Notes: generated by a model from the letters alone, not told the origin. A stretch of 64,000 bases of DNA from Gluconobacter vitians (GCF_015244565.1 NZ_JABCQG010000001.1:248001-312000), one strand, 5' to 3'. Numbered from the stretch's first letter, positions 1 to 8,923 are shown. Numbers and translations are program-made.

Positions 1-1
1 G

Positions 2-1417
2 CAGGCCGGACGGCGGATTCATGACTGCCCGATCCTGGGGACGATCAGTGAGACGCCGGCGATCCTGGAGCGGCTGTTTGCTGCGGGAAGGCTGCCGGAT
101 GCGCTGGTCATCACGGCCGGGGAGATCAAGGGAAAGGAACTGTCCCGCATTCTCGAAGCGGCACGGGCCTATGATATTGATGTGCAGCGCACGCCCTCGC
201 TGACGGCATTGCAGCCGGCCGACCGGGTGGAACTTCGTCCCATCGCGATCGAGGATCTGCTGAACCGGCCACCGGTGGCGCTCGACTCGCAGGGAATGGC
301 ACGGCTGATCTGTGGGCGGGTCATTGCCGTGACGGGGGCTGGGGGCAGTATCGGTTCCGAACTGGCGCGGCAGATCGCATCGTTCCAGCCGGCCATGCTC
401 CTGCTGATCGAAAGCAGCGAATATGCGCTGTGGCAGATCAATCTGGATATTTCGGAACGCTTTGGCGATGTAAAACGCCATCAGATCATTGCGGATGTGC
501 GTGACCGGCGGCGGATGGCCGAAGTGTTCGGAGCGTACCGGCCGCAGATTGTGTTTCATGCAGCGGCGCTCAAGCATGTGCCGATCGTGGAAGACAATCC
601 GGTCGAGGGTGTGCTGACCAATGTGATTGGCACGCGGATCGTGGCGGATGAGGCCGAGCGGGCTGGGGCGCAGGCGATGGTCATGATTTCCACGGACAAG
701 GCGGTCAATCCGTCCAGTCTGATGGGCGCGAGCAAGCGTTGTGCTGAAGTGTACGGGCAGGCGCTCGATATGCGGGCCCGCGCCGGGCAGGGCAGCATGC
801 GCTGTGTGACTGTGCGGTTTGGCAATGTGCTGGGGTCCACGGGATCCGTTGTGCCGCTGTTTCGGCGGCAGCTTGAGCATGGGGGGCCGCTGACGGTCAC
901 TCATCCGGACATGACGCGCTATTTCATGACGGTGCCCGAGGCGGTGGGGCTGGTGTTGCAGGCGGCGGTGCGTGGGACGCATGAGCGCGCGCAGAACGAT
1001 GCGACGGACCAGCGTCTCAGGCAGGGCGGTATTTTCGTGCTCGATATGGGTGATCCGGTGCGGATCATGGATCTGGCGTTCCAGATGATCCGTCTGGCCG
1101 GTCTGCGGCCCGAGAGCGATATCGAGATCCGCTTTACCGGTCTGCGCCCTGGCGAAAAGCTGTTCGAAGAGCTGTTTCATGGACGCGAGGCGCCGGTTCC
1201 GACCGATGCGCCCGGTCTGCGGATGGCCTCTCCCCGTACTGTCGATTTTGCCATCGCCACTGCTGCGATGGATGAGCTGGAGGCGGCCTGTCACGCGAGT
1301 GATCTGGGCGCGGTCATGGCCATCCTGTATCGGCTGGTGCCGGAATTCCTTCATAACCGTGACGGCAATACGCCGCTTGCGATGTCCCATCCCGATCCGG
1401 AGATGATAGCGCCATGA
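2..1417 (+). CDS. Nucleotide-sugar 4,6-dehydratase/epimerase, CapD/WbpM/FlaA1 family (5' end outside window)
   Basis: The reading frame is open from the first bases, so the start lies left of the window; 471 residues are visible. The first ~65 visible residues fit the CoA-binding-like N-terminal domain of this family (ILGTISETPAILERL). A Rossmann nucleotide-binding motif TGAGGSIGSE is encoded near 332-361. The catalytic region reads STDKAVNPSSLMGASKR, with Met where classical SDRs have Tyr, as in WbpM/PglF-type enzymes. These membrane proteins dehydrate UDP-N-acetylhexosamines to 4-keto-6-deoxy sugars; the membrane segments would lie upstream. The stop overlaps the next start (ATGA), an aminotransferase that could use the 4-keto product. 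An epimerase role in the same superfamily cannot be excluded. Confidence 0.88.
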   Translation, partial: QAGRRIHDCPILGTISETPAILERLFAAGRLPDALVITAGEIKGKELSRILEAARAYDIDVQRTPSLTALQPADRVELRPIAIEDLLNRPPVALDSQGMARLICGRVIAVTGAGGSIGSELARQIASFQPAMLLLIESSEYALWQINLDISERFGDVKRHQIIADVRDRRRMAEVFGAYRPQIVFHAAALKHVPIVEDNPVEGVLTNVIGTRIVADEAERAGAQAMVMISTDKAVNPSSLMGASKRCAEVYGQALDMRARAGQGSMRCVTVRFGNVLGSTGSVVPLFRRQLEHGGPLTVTHPDMTRYFMTVPEAVGLVLQAAVRGTHERAQNDATDQRLRQGGIFVLDMGDPVRIMDLAFQMIRLAGLRPESDIEIRFTGLRPGEKLFEELFHGREAPVPTDAPGLRMASPRTVDFAIATAAMDELEAACHASDLGAVMAILYRLVPEFLHNRDGNTPLAMSHPDPEMIAP

Positions 1418-2556
1418 CAAGGCAGATTGCTTTTCTCGACCTTCCCGCCCAGCAGGCGCGGCTGAAGGGCAGTATCCAGAAACGTGTGGACGCCGTGATG
1501 GCGCATTGCCGTTTCGTGCTTGGCCCTGAAGTGCAGGAACTGGAGCAGCGTCTGGCAGAGTTTGGCGGTGCGAAACATGCGATTGGTGTGTCGTCCGGGA
1601 CGGATGCGCTGCTGATGGTGCTGATGGGCGAGGAGATCGGGCCGGGAGACGCGGTGTTTCTGCCGGCCTTTACCTATACGGCGACGGCGGAAGTTGTTCT
1701 GCTGCTGGGTGGGACGCCGGTCTTTGTGGATGTGGATCCGGAGACCTTCCAAATCAGCCTTGAGTCGTTGAAAAAGCGGCTTGAGGCCGTGCGTCAGGCC
1801 GGGGAACTGGAGCCCCGGGTTGTGATCGGCGTGGACCTGTTCGGTCAGCCCGCGCCCTGGGACGAACTGAAGGCCTGGACGGCGCAGGAAGATCTGACAC
1901 TAGTGGCCGATTGTGCGCAGTCTTTTGGTGCGACCTATCATGGCCGCCGTCTGGGCCATGAGGCGAAGGCGACGACGCTGTCCTTCTTCCCGTCCAAGCC
2001 GCTGGGCGGTTACGGGGATGGCGGTGCGATCCTGACGGATGATGACGATCTGGCGGCGCTGTATCATTCCCTGCGCACGCATGGGGAAGGCCGCACGCGC
2101 TATGAAGTCGAGCGGATCGGGATCAACGGGCGTCTGGATACGCTTCAGGCTGCGGTGCTGCTGGCGAAGCTCGACGTGTTCGGGGACGAGTTGAAGCGCC
2201 GGGATGCGATTGCTTCGGCCTATGATGCTGCCATGCCGGAAGGCATTGTGCCGCCCGTGCGCGTTGCGGACAGTGAGAGCGCCTGGGCGATTTATACGAT
2301 CCTGTTGCCGGATGCGGGCAGGCGGGATTCGCTTCAGGCGTTTCTGAAAAACGCGGGCGTTCCAACGGCCATTTATTATCCGAAGCCGCTCCATCAGCAG
2401 CCGGCCTATGCGCCGCATCATGACGGGGCTTCGCTGCCGGTGGCCGAAGGGCTTGGTGCGCAGGTTCTGGCCCTTCCCATTCATCCCGAACTGACGGACG
2501 ATGACGTCAGCTACATCATTGCAGCCCTTAACCGCTGGGCAGGAGAACAGGCGTGA
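1414..2556 (+). CDS. DegT/DnrJ/EryC1/StrS-family PLP sugar aminotransferase
   Basis: 380 residues, the usual length for the family. The fold-type I signature is clear: SSGTDAL near residue 60, ADCAQSFGA near 165, and the PLP-binding lysine K195 in FFPSKPLGGYGDGGA. Enzymes of this family transaminate the keto group of nucleotide sugars, usually with glutamate as donor. The gene overlaps the preceding 4,6-dehydratase by four bases, so the two probably act in succession to make a UDP-amino-dideoxy sugar for surface polysaccharide; that product is inferred from context only. Its stop overlaps a GTG start of the next gene. Confidence 0.88.
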   Translation: MTRQIAFLDLPAQQARLKGSIQKRVDAVMAHCRFVLGPEVQELEQRLAEFGGAKHAIGVSSGTDALLMVLMGEEIGPGDAVFLPAFTYTATAEVVLLLGGTPVFVDVDPETFQISLESLKKRLEAVRQAGELEPRVVIGVDLFGQPAPWDELKAWTAQEDLTLVADCAQSFGATYHGRRLGHEAKATTLSFFPSKPLGGYGDGGAILTDDDDLAALYHSLRTHGEGRTRYEVERIGINGRLDTLQAAVLLAKLDVFGDELKRRDAIASAYDAAMPEGIVPPVRVADSESAWAIYTILLPDAGRRDSLQAFLKNAGVPTAIYYPKPLHQQPAYAPHHDGASLPVAEGLGAQVLALPIHPELTDDDVSYIIAALNRWAGEQA

Positions 2557-2981
2557 GACGTGAACAGAAACTTCTGCTGGTTTTTGCGGCCCTTGTTCTC
2601 ATTCCGGTGGGCATCATCTGGTTCGTGACCTGGCCGCTGCTGCATGCGTGGAAACTGCCGGAAGTCACGGCCGGGCAGATCAGCGCGCCGGTCAGTCGCG
2701 AGCTTACGGCGGATGAAGTCCAGAAGGTCAATCTGTGGCTTCAGTCGCATGAAACGGCCTGGGGGCCGTCGGGCGAGCGTCCGCCTGCACCGGGGCAGGT
2801 TATTCTGGACATGACCACGGCGCAGGGGCAGCCGGTCATTGTGTCCATCTGGAAGCACAAGAAGCAGGACGACATTATCGGTGTTCAGCTTGAAAAGAAC
2901 GCCCCATACCGAATGAATGCCTTTCCGGACGCACAGGTCATGGCGCTTCAGCCTGATGGTGCGCAGCAGCCTGCGAAGTAA
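2553..2981 (+). CDS. Small membrane-anchored protein of unknown function
   Basis: 142 residues from a GTG start that overlaps the stop codon of the aminotransferase gene, so it is probably translationally coupled and the last gene of the operon. Residues 8-30 form one hydrophobic segment (LLLVFAALVLIPVGIIWFV) preceded by basic residues, which fits a single inner-membrane anchor with the rest in the periplasm. The remainder holds no motif I recognise. A strong bidirectional terminator follows 20 bases downstream. Confidence 0.7.
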   Translation: MRREQKLLLVFAALVLIPVGIIWFVTWPLLHAWKLPEVTAGQISAPVSRELTADEVQKVNLWLQSHETAWGPSGERPPAPGQVILDMTTAQGQPVIVSIWKHKKQDDIIGVQLEKNAPYRMNAFPDAQVMALQPDGAQQPAK

Positions 2982-3002
2982 GGAGCCGGTGACGGTTTGG
3001 AT

Positions 3003-3043
3003 AAAAAAAGACCGGCCTCCTTCGGGAGTGCCGGTCTTTTTTT
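3003..3043. terminator. Bidirectional rho-independent terminator
   Basis: An A-run is followed by a long hairpin (AGACCGGC, CTCC, TTCG loop, GGAG, a one-base bulge, GCCGGTCT) and then seven T. It lies between two convergent genes and would serve both. Confidence 0.9.
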
Positions 3044-3060
3044 ATCCTTGTGAAGAAGAC

Positions 3061-4233
3061 TTACTTCTTCTGTTTTTCTTCCTGTTCCGTGACTTCGCCG
3101 ACAGCGCGGCGGGTCTGGTTTTCGTCCTCGAGCGGGGCGGTGGCCTTGTCGCCCATGGCCAGCAGTGCAGCCGTGATGGGGGAGGCCAGGATCAGACCGG
3201 GCGCGCCGAGGATCGAGCCGAAGACCGTCTGCGAAAGAATGGCCAGTGCGGGGGGCATGTGCACGGCGCGACGCTGGATCAGCGGGGCGAGGACGTTGCC
3301 TTCGAAGAACTGGATCACGCAGTACAGGATGCCGACGAACAGGGCTTCGTGCGTCCCGAGCGAAAGCCCCAGCAGCACGGCCGGAACCGCGCCGAGGATG
3401 GCGCCGATATAGGGGATGAAGTTGCACAGCCCCGCCACGACGCCGAGCGCCAGTGCAAGCGGTACGCCAATCAGGGACAGGCCAATCCCCGACAGCATGC
3501 CAACGACCAGCATGTCCAGCGCCTGCCCGGCGGTCCAAGCCCAGAGGGTCGCTCCGGCTGTGAGCATCAGTTCCCGTGCGGCGGGACGATGCTGGGGCGG
3601 CACGAGACGAAGCATTCCGTCGATATAGATCGCCGGGGTGAGTGCGAAATACAGGCCTGCGATCAGGACGACCAGAAGCGTGCCGAGGATACCGAAGACG
3701 CTGCTGAGCAGGCCGGTGACCGATCCGGCGAGGCCTGATCCCAGTGACCCGAGATTGGCTGTTCCAGCGGCGTTGCCACCCAGCGAAGACGGCAGGTGAT
3801 CGAGCACCATCTGGCCGACTGTGGAGCCGGAGAGATGGGAGCGGAGTTCGCCGGACTGGGTGATCAGGGCCTGTTTGAGGCGGATGAACTGGTCGCTGAT
3901 GGCGGGACCGCTGTTCCAGCCCAGGCCAATCACGGCAATCAGGATCACACCTGTTACGAGGGCAACCGCGCCCTGATAGGGAATGACGGGAACGTGACGC
4001 CGGAGCATGCGGGCAAGACCGTGCAGAACGATCGCCACGAGAGCCGAGGCAAAGATTACGGCAAGGACGTCGCCGATCAGCCAGATGGCCAGCAGCATCA
4101 GGGTCAGGGCCAGCGTGATGCGCATGAGCCCGGCAATTCTGGACAGTTCCCGCGCGCGAGGTTCCGTCTCGCTGCGTTCTGCCGGATCGGAAAAGGATAT
4201 GGGCATGGAAGGGGTCTGTCCTTGGTCAGTCAT
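3061..4233 (-). CDS. AI-2E family (PerM-like) membrane permease
   Basis: 390 residues with a hydrophilic N-terminus (~35 residues), then paired hydrophobic segments at about 35-105 and, after a central soluble stretch, a cluster of further segments to about residue 365. This is the layout of the AI-2E exporter/PerM family. The family motif PYIGAILGAVPAVLLGL is visible near residue 275. Members export signals or ions; the substrate cannot be read from sequence. The C-terminus is charged (EEKQKK). In many alphaproteobacteria a PerM-like gene sits next to hdaA; here it is about 7 kb away. Confidence 0.85.
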   Translation of the reverse strand: MTDQGQTPSMPISFSDPAERSETEPRARELSRIAGLMRITLALTLMLLAIWLIGDVLAVIFASALVAIVLHGLARMLRRHVPVIPYQGAVALVTGVILIAVIGLGWNSGPAISDQFIRLKQALITQSGELRSHLSGSTVGQMVLDHLPSSLGGNAAGTANLGSLGSGLAGSVTGLLSSVFGILGTLLVVLIAGLYFALTPAIYIDGMLRLVPPQHRPAARELMLTAGATLWAWTAGQALDMLVVGMLSGIGLSLIGVPLALALGVVAGLCNFIPYIGAILGAVPAVLLGLSLGTHEALFVGILYCVIQFFEGNVLAPLIQRRAVHMPPALAILSQTVFGSILGAPGLILASPITAALLAMGDKATAPLEDENQTRRAVGEVTEQEEKQKK

Positions 4234-4329
4234 TGCGGACTGGCTTATGGGCAGCGGGAAAGGGGGTCAATGGGGTCCCCATCTTCAGAGTCGGTCCATG
4301 CGGACACCATCTGTGGACCCGGATGAAAT

Positions 4330-4360
4330 CCGGGCTCCGGACAAGATGTCCGAAGCCCGG
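4330..4360 (-). terminator. Hairpin after the Hint-protein gene, possible terminator
   Basis: A near-perfect inverted repeat (CCGGGCT-c-CGGAC, 5-base loop, GTCCG-a-AGCCCGG) begins a few bases past the stop of the gene at 4368. The following sequence on the minus strand lacks a good T-run, so termination is likely but not certain. Confidence 0.45.
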
Positions 4361-4367
4361 TTGTGGC

Positions 4368-6317
4368 TCAGGCGCGCAGGGCGACCGGAGCGGCGTCGTC
4401 TTCGACGCTATAGGGGCCTGCAGCGACGATCTGCAGGGTCAGGACCGCTGCCGTCATGGTGTTGAGGCTGAGGTCGGCATTGCCCGCTGTCCAGCGCATG
4501 GCTGCAGCTTCACGGCCATGCCAGCCATCGGCGTCCGTCGTGAGATGGCTCGTGACCTGGCGGGTGGCGGCGCTTTCGAACAGCGTCACGTCACCGACCA
4601 GAACACCGAGGTCGCGGCGGTCGTCGAGGAACGGGCCAACCACGTCACAGGGGCGGCTGGTGCGGGAGACGATGCGGACATCGCTGACACCATCCGGCAG
4701 GCTGAACACGGCGCGGTCACCTGCGATGCGGCGCGGTGCGAGCAGCGTTCCGCAGGGCAGTTCCAGGTGCAGGCCGGACTCCGTGGTCGTGGCGATACTG
4801 TCAGCGGCAACACCGGCGCGGGCAGCGATGGCTGTCCAGATCGGCTCGACGCGGGCGCGGTCCGTCACGAGTTCGGCAGCGGCGTCATGTTCCCAGCTGG
4901 CCGGGGCGCCACCGAAGGCGACAACGCGGCCACTCTGCGTGAAGCTGCGGCGGTTGCCGGTGTCGAGATAGGATTCCGTCGTCAGGCCGTTGGCGAGAAT
5001 GACGGAATGGCCATCCGTTTCGATATGCAGGTAGTCGTATGACGTGATGCTGTGATCCCAGGCGATGGAAGCGCCGTTGACCAGCATACGGGCCGGGATG
5101 AAGCCGCCATCGAGGAACAGGCAGTGTTCACCGGTGACCAGTAGGTCCGAATGCGGCACGCCATCGGCGATGGCATTGGCGCGGATACGGACCGGATAGC
5201 CGGCCTGATCGTCGGGGAAGCCGGCGCGGATGCGGGCATGGGCGCGGCCAACCCAGGTGACGGTGCGGGTCTCGCCTTCGGGAGTGACAACGCTGTCACC
5301 GATCTCGAACGTCTCAACCGTACGCTCGCCATCGGGCGTTGCGATCAGCGTGCCGGGCAGGAAGCAGACTTCCTGGAGGTGGACGAGCGTGCTGCCATCG
5401 CTGTCGCGGGACAGGGTCACGGTCTGGTTTGCATAGCCGTTATAGTTGTCGGCCAGCTTGAAGGCGATCTTCCCGTGGTTGCTGCTGATGACCAGATAGT
5501 CGTTGCTGATCGTGGCCGTCGTGCAGCTGTTATAGCGCAGGAAGTTCAGGTCCAGCGTGCTGCCCGTATAGAGCTTGGTGTTCTGCACAACGGAACCGAA
5601 GTTCACGACCAGCTTGCCGCCGTTATAGACGGAGGCGTTGCTGATGGCGCCCCAGCTGGAAACGGCGACCGTGCCACCGTTATTGATGCTCGTGCCGTTG
5701 GCCAGACCCGTCAGGACATACTGCGTGCTGCCCTTGTTGACCGTGGTGTTGCTGGCCGTTCCGCCGAACACGACCTGATCGCCGCCGTTCAGCACAGTCT
5801 TGGCCGTGCGTCCGCCGGCATAGACGACTTCGAGGCCACCGTTCTGGACGGTCGTACCAGAGGAGGTGCCGCCGTAGATGACAGCCTGAAGGCCGTTATT
5901 GCCGATCGTGGCGTCAGTTGATGACCCGCCATATCCGACAATGACAGTTCCGCCATTCAGGACGGATGTCTTCGTGACGGAATCGCCATCAAGGACATAC
6001 AGGGTCCGGCCACAGCCACTGACGGTCAGGCCGGAAGCCGACTGGGCGTGATGCGGCTTGTAGGAACAGCCATGCGCGCCGTAGGAGGGAGAATTGGAGG
6101 GACGGCCATAATAGCAGTCGGATGAGGAATAATAGTCGCGGGTCATGTTCTGAATCCTCTGGAAAATGGGGTTTTCGGGAGCCGGAGCTTTTTTCCATTC
6201 CGAGACCCACATGTCGGACTGGAAATGCCACCTGCTCGGGTCATCCGGGGCAGAGCCGTCTTGAGGCTGGTACGACAAAGACCAGCACAAGGCGTTAACC
6301 CACTGGAGATCTTGCAT
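4368..6317 (-). CDS. Beta-repeat (AIDA-like) surface protein with a C-terminal Hint_2 domain
   Basis: 649 residues from the first ATG. Residues ~104-258 hold about eight imperfect 18-20-residue repeats ending NGG/GGT (e.g. TTVQNGGLEVVYAGG), as in the parallel beta-helix of AIDA-type passengers. From C318 a Hedgehog/intein (Hint_2) domain begins: CFLPGTLIATPDGERTVE, then the block-B motif LLVTGEHCLFL (~392-401) and ILANGLTTESYLD (~440-451). Hint domains can self-cleave; C318 is the candidate nucleophile. About 200 residues of unknown fold follow. I see no signal peptide and no autotransporter barrel. An internal ATG at 6146 with a good Shine-Dalgarno (AGAGGA) would give 592 residues, but a promoter at 6344-6371 and coding-like third positions favour the longer form. 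Confidence 0.8.
   Translation of the reverse strand: MQDLQWVNALCWSLSYQPQDGSAPDDPSRWHFQSDMWVSEWKKAPAPENPIFQRIQNMTRDYYSSSDCYYGRPSNSPSYGAHGCSYKPHHAQSASGLTVSGCGRTLYVLDGDSVTKTSVLNGGTVIVGYGGSSTDATIGNNGLQAVIYGGTSSGTTVQNGGLEVVYAGGRTAKTVLNGGDQVVFGGTASNTTVNKGSTQYVLTGLANGTSINNGGTVAVSSWGAISNASVYNGGKLVVNFGSVVQNTKLYTGSTLDLNFLRYNSCTTATISNDYLVISSNHGKIAFKLADNYNGYANQTVTLSRDSDGSTLVHLQEVCFLPGTLIATPDGERTVETFEIGDSVVTPEGETRTVTWVGRAHARIRAGFPDDQAGYPVRIRANAIADGVPHSDLLVTGEHCLFLDGGFIPARMLVNGASIAWDHSITSYDYLHIETDGHSVILANGLTTESYLDTGNRRSFTQSGRVVAFGGAPASWEHDAAAELVTDRARVEPIWTAIAARAGVAADSIATTTESGLHLELPCGTLLAPRRIAGDRAVFSLPDGVSDVRIVSRTSRPCDVVGPFLDDRRDLGVLVGDVTLFESAATRQVTSHLTTDADGWHGREAAAMRWTAGNADLSLNTMTAAVLTLQIVAAGPYSVEDDAAPVALRA
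5544..6008 (-). repeat. Array of ~8 degenerate beta-helix repeats (protein level)
   Basis: Successive 18-20-codon units follow a pattern of hydrophobic strand, YGG or FGG turn, small/polar TxxTTV, then NGG. Units start at TLYVLDG, TVIVGYG, LQAVIYG, LEVVYAG, DQVVFGG, TQYVLTG, TVAVSSW and KLVVNFG. The units have diverged at DNA level, so recent slippage is unlikely. Confidence 0.75.
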
Positions 6318-6343
6318 TTCTCACAGTGGTTAACAAATAACAA

Positions 6344-6371
6344 ATTATTTTTGTTAAAAGTTTCCTGTCAA
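6344..6371 (-). promoter_or_regulatory. Sigma-70-type promoter for the Hint-protein gene
   Basis: On the minus strand a perfect -35 box TTGACA (6371-6366) is followed after 16 bases by AATAAT (6349-6344). It sits in an AT-rich patch unlike the surroundings, 27 bases upstream of the ATG at 6317, which gives a short leader for the long start. It separates this gene from the ABC-F gene. Confidence 0.6.
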
Positions 6372-6386
6372 GGAAATGGCAGGACG

Positions 6387-8294
6387 TCAGCCTGTGGCGT
6401 CCTCAAGCTCGGCCTGGGCTTCGAGCCAGCTTTCCTCGACGGTTTCGAGGCTGGCGTTGAGCGCGGCGAGATGGACGTTCAGGGACGTCACTTCCGCGGC
6501 ATCGCCGGACTGATAGAGGGCCGGATCGGCGAGTCTGGTCTCGATTTTCGTCTTTTCGCTGGTGAGCTGGGCCATTTTGCTCTCCGCGTCGCGGATTTTG
6601 CGGCGCAGGGGGGCGAGGGCGCGGGTCTGTTCCTTGCGGTCGATCCGCTTCTGGGCGGATGAGGAGCCGCTGTTTTCTAATGTCGTGGCGGCCTTGTTGC
6701 GCTCGGCCATTTCGGTGCGGGCCTTGCGGGCTCGCTCGATGAGCCAGGCGCGGTATTCGGCCATGTCGCCCTCGAAGGGGGCGATCGTGCCGTCTTCGAC
6801 CAGCCAGAAACGGTCGGCGACCGATTCCACGAGATGGCTGTCATGGCTGATGAGGACGACCGCACCCTCGAACTCCGACAGGGCGCGGATCAGGGCGTCA
6901 CGGGCATCGAGATCAAGATGGTTGGTGGGTTCATCGAGGATCAGCAAGTGCGGGGCTTCGCGGGTGGAGAGAGCGAGGAGTAGGCGAGCTTTTTCGCCGC
7001 CCGAGAGCTCTCCGACCTTGGTTTCCGCACGGTTTTCATCGAGGCCGAACCGGGCGAGCTGGGCGCGGACGGCGGCAGGAAGCGCGTCCGGCATGGCGCG
7101 GCTCATATGGTCGATGGGCGTGTCGGTGAGGACAAGTTCGTCGCTCTGGTGCTGGGCGAAATAGCCGATCTTCAGCTTGGGTGAATGGGTGTAGGTGCCG
7201 GACATGGGCTCCAGCCGACCGGCCAGCAGCTTGGCAAAGGTGGATTTGCCGCGTCCGTTCTGGCCGAGCAGGGCGATCCGGTCTTCCATGTCCAGACGCT
7301 GGTTCAGGCCCTTGAGCACGACGCGACCGTCATAGCCGAGGCTGACATTGTTCAGGCTCAGCATTGGCGGGGGCAGGGGCTGCGGCTCGGGGAAAGAGAA
7401 GCGGGTGGGCGTGTCTTCCACGACGCTGTCGATCTGGGGGAGGCGTTCGAGGGCTTTCAGGCGCGCCTGCGCCTGTTTGGCTTTGGTGGCCTTGGCGCGG
7501 AAACGGTCCACGAAAGACTGCATATGGGCGCGCTGGGCGGCGATGCGTTCGGCGGCGCGGTTCTGCTGGAGGGCCTGTTCCGTGCGGATGCGGACGGAAT
7601 TGTCGTAACCGCCGGGGGTGACGCTGATTTTCTGGTGATCGAGATGGGCGATGGCATCGACGGTGTTGTCGAGCAGGGAGCGGTCATGACTGACGATGAT
7701 GGCCGCACCGGAGAACTTCGCAAGCCAGGATTCCAGCCAGAGCGTGGCTTCGATATCGAGATGGTTGGTCGGTTCGTCGAGCAGCAGCAGATCGGGGTTC
7801 AGAAACAGCGCTGTGGCCAGCGACACGCGCATCCGCCAGCCGCCCGAGAAGTCCGAGACGGCGCGGTTCTGGGCGTCCTGATCGAAGCCGAGGCCTGAGA
7901 GAATGGCACCGGCGCGGGCGGGGGCTGTGTAGGCGTCGATGGCGATGAGGCGTTCGTGCACGTCAGCGATGCGGACCGGGTCGGTCGCGGTCTCGGCCTC
8001 TGTGAGCAGGCGCGTGCGTTCGAGATCGCCTTCGAGAACCGTATCGAGGATGGATGTGCTGCCCGAAGGTGTTTCCTGTTTGACGCGGCCCATCGTGGCA
8101 CGAGCGGCGAGCGTAATGGTGCCGCCATCGGGGGCGAAATCACCAGCGATTGCGGCCAGAAGGGTGGATTTTCCGGCGCCGTTTTTGCCGATCAGACCGA
8201 TCTTGCGTCCCGGATCCACGCTGAGGGACGCATTGTCCAGCAGGGTGCGGCCCGCGATGCGGAGGGTCAGGTCGGTGATGGTGAGCAGGCTCAC
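6387..8294 (-). CDS. ABC-F family ATPase (YheS/Uup type)
   Basis: 635 residues with two ABC ATPase domains and no membrane segments. Walker A motifs are GKNGAGKST (36-44) and GQNGRGKST in the second half. The signature loops are FSGGWRMR and LSGGEKARL, and both Walker B regions read LLLDEPTNHLD or LILDEPTNHLD. Between the domains lies a basic helical linker rich in Arg, Ala and Gln, the P-site tRNA-interaction motif of ABC-F proteins. The last ~90 residues are a predicted coiled coil ending in EESWLEAQAELE, as in the YheS subgroup. ABC-F proteins act on the ribosome in translation or antibiotic protection; which applies here cannot be told. Confidence 0.92.
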   Translation of the reverse strand: MSLLTITDLTLRIAGRTLLDNASLSVDPGRKIGLIGKNGAGKSTLLAAIAGDFAPDGGTITLAARATMGRVKQETPSGSTSILDTVLEGDLERTRLLTEAETATDPVRIADVHERLIAIDAYTAPARAGAILSGLGFDQDAQNRAVSDFSGGWRMRVSLATALFLNPDLLLLDEPTNHLDIEATLWLESWLAKFSGAAIIVSHDRSLLDNTVDAIAHLDHQKISVTPGGYDNSVRIRTEQALQQNRAAERIAAQRAHMQSFVDRFRAKATKAKQAQARLKALERLPQIDSVVEDTPTRFSFPEPQPLPPPMLSLNNVSLGYDGRVVLKGLNQRLDMEDRIALLGQNGRGKSTFAKLLAGRLEPMSGTYTHSPKLKIGYFAQHQSDELVLTDTPIDHMSRAMPDALPAAVRAQLARFGLDENRAETKVGELSGGEKARLLLALSTREAPHLLILDEPTNHLDLDARDALIRALSEFEGAVVLISHDSHLVESVADRFWLVEDGTIAPFEGDMAEYRAWLIERARKARTEMAERNKAATTLENSGSSSAQKRIDRKEQTRALAPLRRKIRDAESKMAQLTSEKTKIETRLADPALYQSGDAAEVTSLNVHLAALNASLETVEESWLEAQAELEDATG

Positions 8295-8440
8295 GGGCGC
8301 CTCGATCAGTCGGAAGAAAAGAAACAGGGGACGTTAAAATACTGCGACAGACCTATCAGGAACGATGAATTTGCTCTAGTGGAACGGCGGTATTTACCCG
8401 CTGGTCCCGGAAGGGGCCGGTCCTAACCAGGAGAAGAAAG

Positions 8441-8863
8441 ATGGCTCTCGAGCGCACGCTTTCCATCATCAAGCCCGACGCAACCAAGCGTAACCTGACC
8501 GGTAAGATCAATGCCGTTTTCGAAGGCGCTGGCCTGCGCATCGTTGCCCAGAAGCGCATCCAGCTGACCGAGAAGCAGGCTGGCGCTTTCTATGCGGTTC
8601 ACAAGGAGCGTCCGTTCTACGGCAGCCTCGTGTCCTCCATGATCGCCGAGCCGGTTGTCGTTCAGGTTCTGCAGGGTGAGAACGCCGTTGCCAAGAACCG
8701 CGAAGTCATGGGTGCGACGAACCCGGCCGACGCTGCTGAAGGCACCGTCCGCAAGCTGTTCGCTGAGAGCATCGAAGCCAACTCCGTGCATGGTTCGGAC
8801 AGCCTCGAGAACGCGAAGAACGAGATCTCCTTCTTCTTCGCCGAGACCGAAATCCTGCCGTAA
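8441..8863 (+). CDS. ndk: Nucleoside diphosphate kinase
   Basis: 140 residues, standard bacterial length. It transfers the gamma phosphate between nucleoside triphosphates and diphosphates through a phosphohistidine. The catalytic His is H117 in [11 protein letters not shown]; the N-terminus [11 protein letters not shown] is diagnostic. A strong ribosome-binding site (AGGAGAAG) precedes the ATG. The gene is monocistronic, with its own terminator at 8893, and runs divergently from the ABC-F gene. Confidence 0.98.
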   Translation: MALERTLSIIKPDATKRNLTGKINAVFEGAGLRIVAQKRIQLTEKQAGAFYAVHKERPFYGSLVSSMIAEPVVVQVLQGENAVAKNREVMGATNPADAAEGTVRKLFAESIEANSVHGSDSLENAKNEISFFFAETEILP

Positions 8864-8892
8864 TCTGCGGTTGGGGCTTTCTGTCCTGAAGG

Positions 8893-8923
8893 AAAGGCGC
8901 GGGCTTCGGTCCGCGCTTTTTTT
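8893..8923 (+). terminator. Rho-independent terminator of ndk
   Basis: GCGCGG, an 8-base loop containing CTTCGG, CCGCGC, then seven T, about 30 bases after the ndk stop. Confidence 0.9.

Noticed and set aside
5360-5364. Intein interpretation of the Hint domain
   Set aside because: There is no homing endonuclease and no conserved host protein on both sides; a Hint_2 protein fits better than a splicing intein.
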